From Actinomycetales bacterium (GTDB lineage: Bacteria; Actinomycetota; Actinomycetes; Propionibacteriales; Nocardioidaceae): a stretch of DNA of 10,327 nt. The notes beneath the pieces are model-generated. The model searched no databases, was not told the DNA's origin, and saw only the letters and a program-made list of their open reading frames with translations. The position numbers and the translations under genes were made by a program. Below are positions 5,774 to 10,327 of the stretch, piece after piece; positions within the stretch are counted from its first letter, which is position 1; every line of letters starts with the position of its first letter. The stretch covers positions 1 to 10,327 of the forward strand of contig JAAZCT010000302.1 of the NCBI GenBank assembly GCA_012513165.1, in the 5' to 3' direction.

Positions 5774-5841
5774 AAACATGAGTAATTCCTCATATCTAAT
5801 GTGAGTCTTTCCTCATGTTTGTGTCATGATGGCAAACATGA
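5774..5841. promoter_or_regulatory. Repeat-rich control region of the fas gene
   Basis: ATGAGTAATTCCTCAT (5778-5793) is a 16-bp palindrome broken by one base pair, and GTGAGTCTTTCCTCAT (5801-5816) is a 13/16-identical copy starting 23 bases later. AAACATGAG (5774-5782) and CTCATGTTT (5812-5820) are perfect 9-bp inverted repeats. AAACATGA (5834-5841) repeats the left arm over the start codon. TCTAAT (5795-5800) matches five of six bases of a -10 box and sits between the two palindromes; no good -35 is seen. The arrangement is what a repressor or activator of fas would need. Actinobacterial fas genes are known to be controlled by the TetR-family protein FasR, but I cannot confirm that this is its site. 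Confidence 0.6.
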
Positions 5842-8800
5842 CTTTGTTGGACACTTCACGCAATCTTGCTACGCCTCAACCACGGAACGCCGAAACCTCG
5901 TTACTGGACGACCTCAACCAAGGAACCCGATACGCTATTGCGTTCGGCGGCCAAGGTGGGCCGTGGTTGGACTCCCTAACTCACATCGTTCGGCGTTTCG
6001 GAGCAGAGCGTGAACTAGCGAAATTGGTGCAACAATCTGACGAACTACTGGCACCACTCACATCAGAACTGGCGAAGGTTCCGCACGCGTTCGACGTGCT
6101 CACCTGGGTGGACGCCGGCGCACTCGACGAAAGCATCGAGAACGTCGACGCGCCGCCCGGGCCCACCGCGACCGAATTGTTAGCCCCGGCCTATTCGATA
6201 CCGGGCATCACACTCACCCAGTTGCTGGGACTCTCCGCACTGGAACGTCAGGGGCTAGACGTACGTCGCCACCGACCAGCAGCCGTCATCGGGCACTCCC
6301 AAGGAGCCTTGGCTGTCGAAGTCGTTCAAGGTATCCCGGCAATCGAAGTGCTCACGATTGCGAGGCTCATCGGCATTGCCGCCCAGATCGTGGGCGCGCG
6401 CCGCAACTTGCTGGGGCGCGCCATGATTTCGGTGAGCAACGTGAACCCCGCCCACGTGATCGAACTCTTAAGCAGCATCGACGTGCATGCCAATCTGCGC
6501 AACGGGCGCCGCACGATCGTGGTGTCTGGCCGCGAAGCCGACATTGCTCGGGCCGTGTCAGTGCTGGAGGCCGCCGCCGAATCCGACCGGCAGCTGCGGG
6601 ACCGCAAGACAACCGGAGGAGCCGGTTTCGCTCCCGTGATCGAGCACGTCGAAGCTGGGCTTGCGTTCCACCATCCAGACCTGAGCGAAACCACCGCTCT
6701 GGTTTCTGAGTGGGCCCAAAAGATCGGCTTTGATGGCGCCCACGCGGCTGCGTTGACCCAACGAGCGATCATCGACCCACTCGACTGGGTAGCCAGCGTC
6801 AACCAAGCGCTCGACGCTGGCGTCGAATGGGTGCTGGATCTTGGCCCAAACGATCTCGCATCCCGCCTAGTCGCCGCCGAGACACGCCCGCGTGGAGTCG
6901 GAGTCGTGGCCAGCACCACGAGTGAAGGCCACCGAAACCTCACCAAAGTAGGTGCCCGACCGGCACGCACACAAGCCTGGGCGCACTACGCGCCTCGCGC
7001 CGTCACGCTGCCCGACGGTTCCCAGCGAGTCGAAACGAAGTTCACGCGACTGACCGGAAAATCCCCGGTGCTGTTGGCGGGCATGACACCCACCACCGTG
7101 GACTCGGCCATCGTTGCGGCCGCGGCTAATGCGGGCTTCTGGGCCGAACTGGCCGGCGGAGGCCAAGTGACCGAAGAGATCTTCACCGAGCGGATGCACG
7201 AAATCGGTGGACTACTCGACGAAGGAGCGACCTTCCAGTTCAACGCGCTGTTCCTCGACCCGTATCTGTGGAAATTGCATCTGGGCGGTAAACGTCTGGT
7301 GCAGAAGGCCCGCAGTGCCGGCAGCCCGATCGACGGAGTCATCGTTACGGCAGGTATCCCCGAACTTGACGAAGCCGTGTCACTCGTGAGTGAACTGCGC
7401 GACCTGGGCATCACCCACACCGTGTTCAAACCCGGAACCGTGCAACAGATTCGTCAAGTGTTGGCCATCGCTGACACGGTCGCCAAGACTGACCCCAACG
7501 TATCGATCATCATCCAAATCGAGGGCGGAAAAGCCGGCGGACACCATTCATGGGAAGACCTCGACGAACTACTGATCAGCACCTATGCCGACCTGCGGCA
7601 ACGCGAGAACCTGGTGGTGTGTGTTGGCGGCGGCATCGGCACGCCCAAGATCGCTGCCGAGTACCTCACCGGCGCGTGGGCTCGTCAACATGGCCAACCA
7701 GACATGCCACTCGATGGTGTCTTGGTGGGGACGGCCGCGATGGCGACCCTCGAAGCGACGACGTCGCCTCAAGTCAAAGACCTGCTGGTAGCCACCCAAG
7801 GAAGCGACACGTGGGTAGGCGCCGGTCAAGCGGTCAACAATATGGCCTCTGCCCGCAGCCAACTCGGCGCAGATCTGCACGAAATTGACAACGCCTTCTC
7901 GCGTACCGGTCGCTTGCTGGACGAGGTGGCTGGCGACGCAGACGCCGTCCAGTCTCGACACGACGAAATCGTCGAGGCACTCAACCGCACGGCGAAGCCA
8001 TGGTTCGGTGACCTGGCGACCATGACCTACGGCCAGTTGTTGGATCGGTTCGTGGAACTCAGCGGTTTCGACGCTCAAGGGAATCCGGCATGGCTCGATT
8101 CGAGTTGGCAAGAGCGATTCCACGCGCTCGTGCAGCGCACCGAAGCGCGCCTCGTTGCCGAAGATCGTGGCACTGTCGCGAGCGCGTTTGCCACAGTCAC
8201 TGACGTCGAAAACGGGCCGCTGGCCGTTGCGCAACTGGAAGCTAGGTTCGCGGACCTCTACGAACTGACGCTCCATCCGGCCGACCGACTGTTCTTTGTG
8301 GAGGTGTGCCGCAGGCCCGGTAAACCCGTCAACTTCGTGCCCGTTATCGACGGGGAAGTGCGCCGCTGGTGGCGTTCTGATTCGCTGTGGCAAGCACACG
8401 ACGATCGCTACGACGCCGATCAGGTGTGCGTCATCCCGGGAATCGCCTCGGTCGCGGGGATCACTCGCGCAAACGAGCCGGTCGCTGAACTCTTGCAACG
8501 GTTCGAAGACGCGTGCTTGGACGCGGTTCTGGCCGCAGGCGCAGCGCCGCTTCGGGTTGCCGGCCGCCGCCGGACCGAGCCCGCCGCGCACGGTGTCTCC
8601 CAAGTTTTGGCAGCACCAGATGTGACGTGGGCCGGCCGCATGATCAAGAACCCGGTGCATCAGATCGGCGGCACGTGGATCGTGCTCGATCCGGACGCAG
8701 TGGAGCACGCCACGACCGGCGCGAAACTGCAGTCGACTGACACGGGCGCACGATTCGTGCTGCCGCTCGATCGGTACCGAGACGTGACGATCGACTTCAT

Positions 8801-10327
8801 CGTCGATGACGAGACTGCCCGAGGGCACGCGCTGCGCGTGACGACTCAGAACGCGGTGTTCACCGCGAAAGCGATTGTTGAGGGTGCCGTCGCGAGCCGG
8901 CTGCCAGAGGTTGTGGACTCCGTCGCCCAGTCGACACACGTCTGGACGGCCGACCTGATCGCTGATCACGCTGCCGTCAGCGGCGCCACCAAGAGCTCGG
9001 TTTCGCACCCCGCACCCGATGTGCTGGTGGGCATCGCTTGGCCGACGGTTTTCGCACTGCTTTCTGAAGCGAAGACGCCGAGCGGGCAGCCTGTGGTGGA
9101 AGGGATGCTGGACCTCGTCCACCTCGACCACCAGGTCAACATCACGGGGCCCATGCCAACCGGCGGAACCGAGATCCACGTGCTTGGGCGACTCGTGTCG
9201 CTCGAAGACACCGTCGCCGGACGCGTCGTCACTTGCGTGGTTTCGCTCGGCGACAGCGCTGTGCTCACGGAACGCTTGCTGATCACCGGACGGGTCGGCG
9301 CAATCGAACTTGAGGCTCCACTCCCAGCGGCCGGAACCGGAATCACGGCGAACGCCAGCGGGCGCAAGACGCGAGCCCGAACTACCGGCTCCGCCCCTCG
9401 CGATATGAGCGCGTTCGCGGCCGTCACCACCGACCACAACCCCATCCATACAAGTGCGGCCGCCGCCCAACTCGCGGGCCTCGGCGCACCGATCGTGCAC
9501 GGCATGTGGACCTCGGCGCACGCTCAATATGCCCTGACGGAACAGACTGGGCGCCAGATCACTGCGTGGACCGCTCGCTTCATGGCTCCGGTGGCTGTGG
9601 GCAGCTCGATCGAAGTGAAGGCTGACCGAGTTGGCTTGCTGCCGCGCAGCGAAACCAACACGTCGGCCGGTGCCGAGTTGGTGGACGTGACCGTTCTGGC
9701 GAACGGCGACGTGGTCATGACCGCCACGGCCCGACTCGAACCCGCCGTCACTGCGTATGCGTTCCCCGGGCAAGGGATTCAAAGCAAAGGCATGGGGATG
9801 GACGGCTATCAGCGTTGCCCCGAAGCGAGAGCGATCTGGGACCGAGCAGACAAGCACACGCGTCACGCCTTGGGGTTCTCGATTCTGAATGTGGTTCGCG
9901 ATAATCCGACCGAACTCATCGCCCACGGCGTCACGCACAAGCACCCCGACGGCGTCCTCTACCTGACGCAGTTCACGCAAGTGGCAATGGCAGTCCTTGG
10001 CGCGGCACAGATCGCCGAACTTCGTGAAGCAGACGCGTACGTCGAAGGCGCCATCATCGCGGGTCACTCCGTAGGCGAATACAACGCGCTCGCAGCAGTC
10101 TCAGGGGTCATCTCGCTCGAAGCTGTCGTCGAAGTGGTGTTCCAGCGCGGATCCGTGATGCACACGCTCGTGCCTCGCGACGAGCACGGACGCAGTAACT
10201 ACCGACTCGCCGCCATCAGGCCCTCCCAGATCGGGCTGGCCGACGATGACGTCTCGGCGTTCATTGACGCCGTCGCGGCACGCGCGGACGAGTTCTTGCA
10301 GATCGTTAACTTCAACCAACCCGGTAG
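5838..10327 (+). CDS. fas: Type I fatty acid synthase (FAS-I), N-terminal half, runs off the window
   Basis: About 1,496 codons of an uninterrupted frame are present; the actinobacterial protein is normally about 3,000 residues. It is a cytosolic multienzyme making long-chain acyl-CoA from acetyl- and malonyl-CoA. In order: an acetyltransferase domain with FGGQG near the start, GHSQG (152-156, Ser154) and FHHPDL (His278); an FMN enoyl reductase with LLAGMTPTT (412-420), GGKAGGHH (563-570) and VCVGGGIG; conserved VNFVPVID and RRWWRSDSLWQAHD; a hot-dog dehydratase with DHNPIH (1199-1204) and PIVHGMW; and the start of the malonyl/palmitoyl transferase with AFPGQG (1308-1313) and GHSVGEY (1409-1415, Ser1411). 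ACP, ketoreductase and ketosynthase should lie beyond the edge. ATG 5838 gives the N-terminus MTLLDTSR, resembling relatives. ATGs at 5826 and 5829 are also in frame, and none has a clear ribosome site. Confidence 0.97.
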   Translation, partial: MTLLDTSRNLATPQPRNAETSLLDDLNQGTRYAIAFGGQGGPWLDSLTHIVRRFGAERELAKLVQQSDELLAPLTSELAKVPHAFDVLTWVDAGALDESIENVDAPPGPTATELLAPAYSIPGITLTQLLGLSALERQGLDVRRHRPAAVIGHSQGALAVEVVQGIPAIEVLTIARLIGIAAQIVGARRNLLGRAMISVSNVNPAHVIELLSSIDVHANLRNGRRTIVVSGREADIARAVSVLEAAAESDRQLRDRKTTGGAGFAPVIEHVEAGLAFHHPDLSETTALVSEWAQKIGFDGAHAAALTQRAIIDPLDWVASVNQALDAGVEWVLDLGPNDLASRLVAAETRPRGVGVVASTTSEGHRNLTKVGARPARTQAWAHYAPRAVTLPDGSQRVETKFTRLTGKSPVLLAGMTPTTVDSAIVAAAANAGFWAELAGGGQVTEEIFTERMHEIGGLLDEGATFQFNALFLDPYLWKLHLGGKRLVQKARSAGSPIDGVIVTAGIPELDEAVSLVSELRDLGITHTVFKPGTVQQIRQVLAIADTVAKTDPNVSIIIQIEGGKAGGHHSWEDLDELLISTYADLRQRENLVVCVGGGIGTPKIAAEYLTGAWARQHGQPDMPLDGVLVGTAAMATLEATTSPQVKDLLVATQGSDTWVGAGQAVNNMASARSQLGADLHEIDNAFSRTGRLLDEVAGDADAVQSRHDEIVEALNRTAKPWFGDLATMTYGQLLDRFVELSGFDAQGNPAWLDSSWQERFHALVQRTEARLVAEDRGTVASAFATVTDVENGPLAVAQLEARFADLYELTLHPADRLFFVEVCRRPGKPVNFVPVIDGEVRRWWRSDSLWQAHDDRYDADQVCVIPGIASVAGITRANEPVAELLQRFEDACLDAVLAAGAAPLRVAGRRRTEPAAHGVSQVLAAPDVTWAGRMIKNPVHQIGGTWIVLDPDAVEHATTGAKLQSTDTGARFVLPLDRYRDVTIDFIVDDETARGHALRVTTQNAVFTAKAIVEGAVASRLPEVVDSVAQSTHVWTADLIADHAAVSGATKSSVSHPAPDVLVGIAWPTVFALLSEAKTPSGQPVVEGMLDLVHLDHQVNITGPMPTGGTEIHVLGRLVSLEDTVAGRVVTCVVSLGDSAVLTERLLITGRVGAIELEAPLPAAGTGITANASGRKTRARTTGSAPRDMSAFAAVTTDHNPIHTSAAAAQLAGLGAPIVHGMWTSAHAQYALTEQTGRQITAWTARFMAPVAVGSSIEVKADRVGLLPRSETNTSAGAELVDVTVLANGDVVMTATARLEPAVTAYAFPGQGIQSKGMGMDGYQRCPEARAIWDRADKHTRHALGFSILNVVRDNPTELIAHGVTHKHPDGVLYLTQFTQVAMAVLGAAQIAELREADAYVEGAIIAGHSVGEYNALAAVSGVISLEAVVEVVFQRGSVMHTLVPRDEHGRSNYRLAAIRPSQIGLADDDVSAFIDAVAARADEFLQIVNFNQPG

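Noticed and set aside
7569..10067. A very long open frame (832 codons) on the minus strand, antisense to fas.
   Set aside because: It lies wholly inside the fas coding sequence, its translation shows no recognisable domain and is rich in Arg, His, Asp and Val. Such frames arise from G+C-biased codon use in long genes.

Overview
The window is chromosomal DNA from an actinobacterium (Actinomycetota). The strongest evidence is the partial gene at the right end. It encodes a giant type I fatty acid synthase in the actinobacterial domain order, and its ER, DH and MPT blocks resemble the mycobacterial Fas protein closely. FAS-I of this kind is known from Mycobacteriales (Corynebacterium, Mycobacterium and relatives) and a few other actinobacterial lineages, so I do not name a genus. 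G+C is moderately high (roughly 60% by eye), coding density is high, and several genes are translationally coupled or nearly so.

Layout. Bases 1-140 hold the C-terminal end of a probable Ig-like surface or secreted protein that looks frameshifted at the very edge. A clear hairpin terminator follows (157-194). Next is a small three-helix membrane protein (319-681, +). It converges on and overlaps the 3' end of a thioredoxin-like CxxC protein (663-995, -), which lies just behind a TetR-family regulator (1009-1617, -). The regulator is divergent from a three-gene operon on the plus strand: acyl-CoA dehydrogenase (1736-2881), thiolase (2896-4113) and SDR oxidoreductase (4113-4862). A 9+4+9 palindrome at 1656-1677 sits in the 118-base divergent gap and is the obvious candidate operator. 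A two-gene fluoride channel pair follows (4870-5340 and 5337-5738). After a gap of about 100 bases, unusually rich in inverted and direct repeats, the fas gene starts (about 5838) and runs off the window after about 1,496 codons, roughly half of a normal FAS-I.

How the parts fit. The TetR gene and the dehydrogenase-thiolase-SDR operon look like a substrate-responsive acyl-CoA degradation unit. It has an oxidising first step, a dehydrogenase that could act on the 3-hydroxyacyl intermediate, and a thiolytic last step, but no enoyl-CoA hydratase in the window. The two fluoride channel subunits have opposite positive-inside charge patterns, as expected for an antiparallel heterodimer. The FAS-I gene is a separate biosynthetic unit with its own control region. 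I see no phage, transposon, CRISPR, tRNA or rRNA signal. The window is mostly ordinary core metabolism. The most interesting parts are the fas control region, the TetR operator and a hairpin at the start of the first fluoride channel gene.
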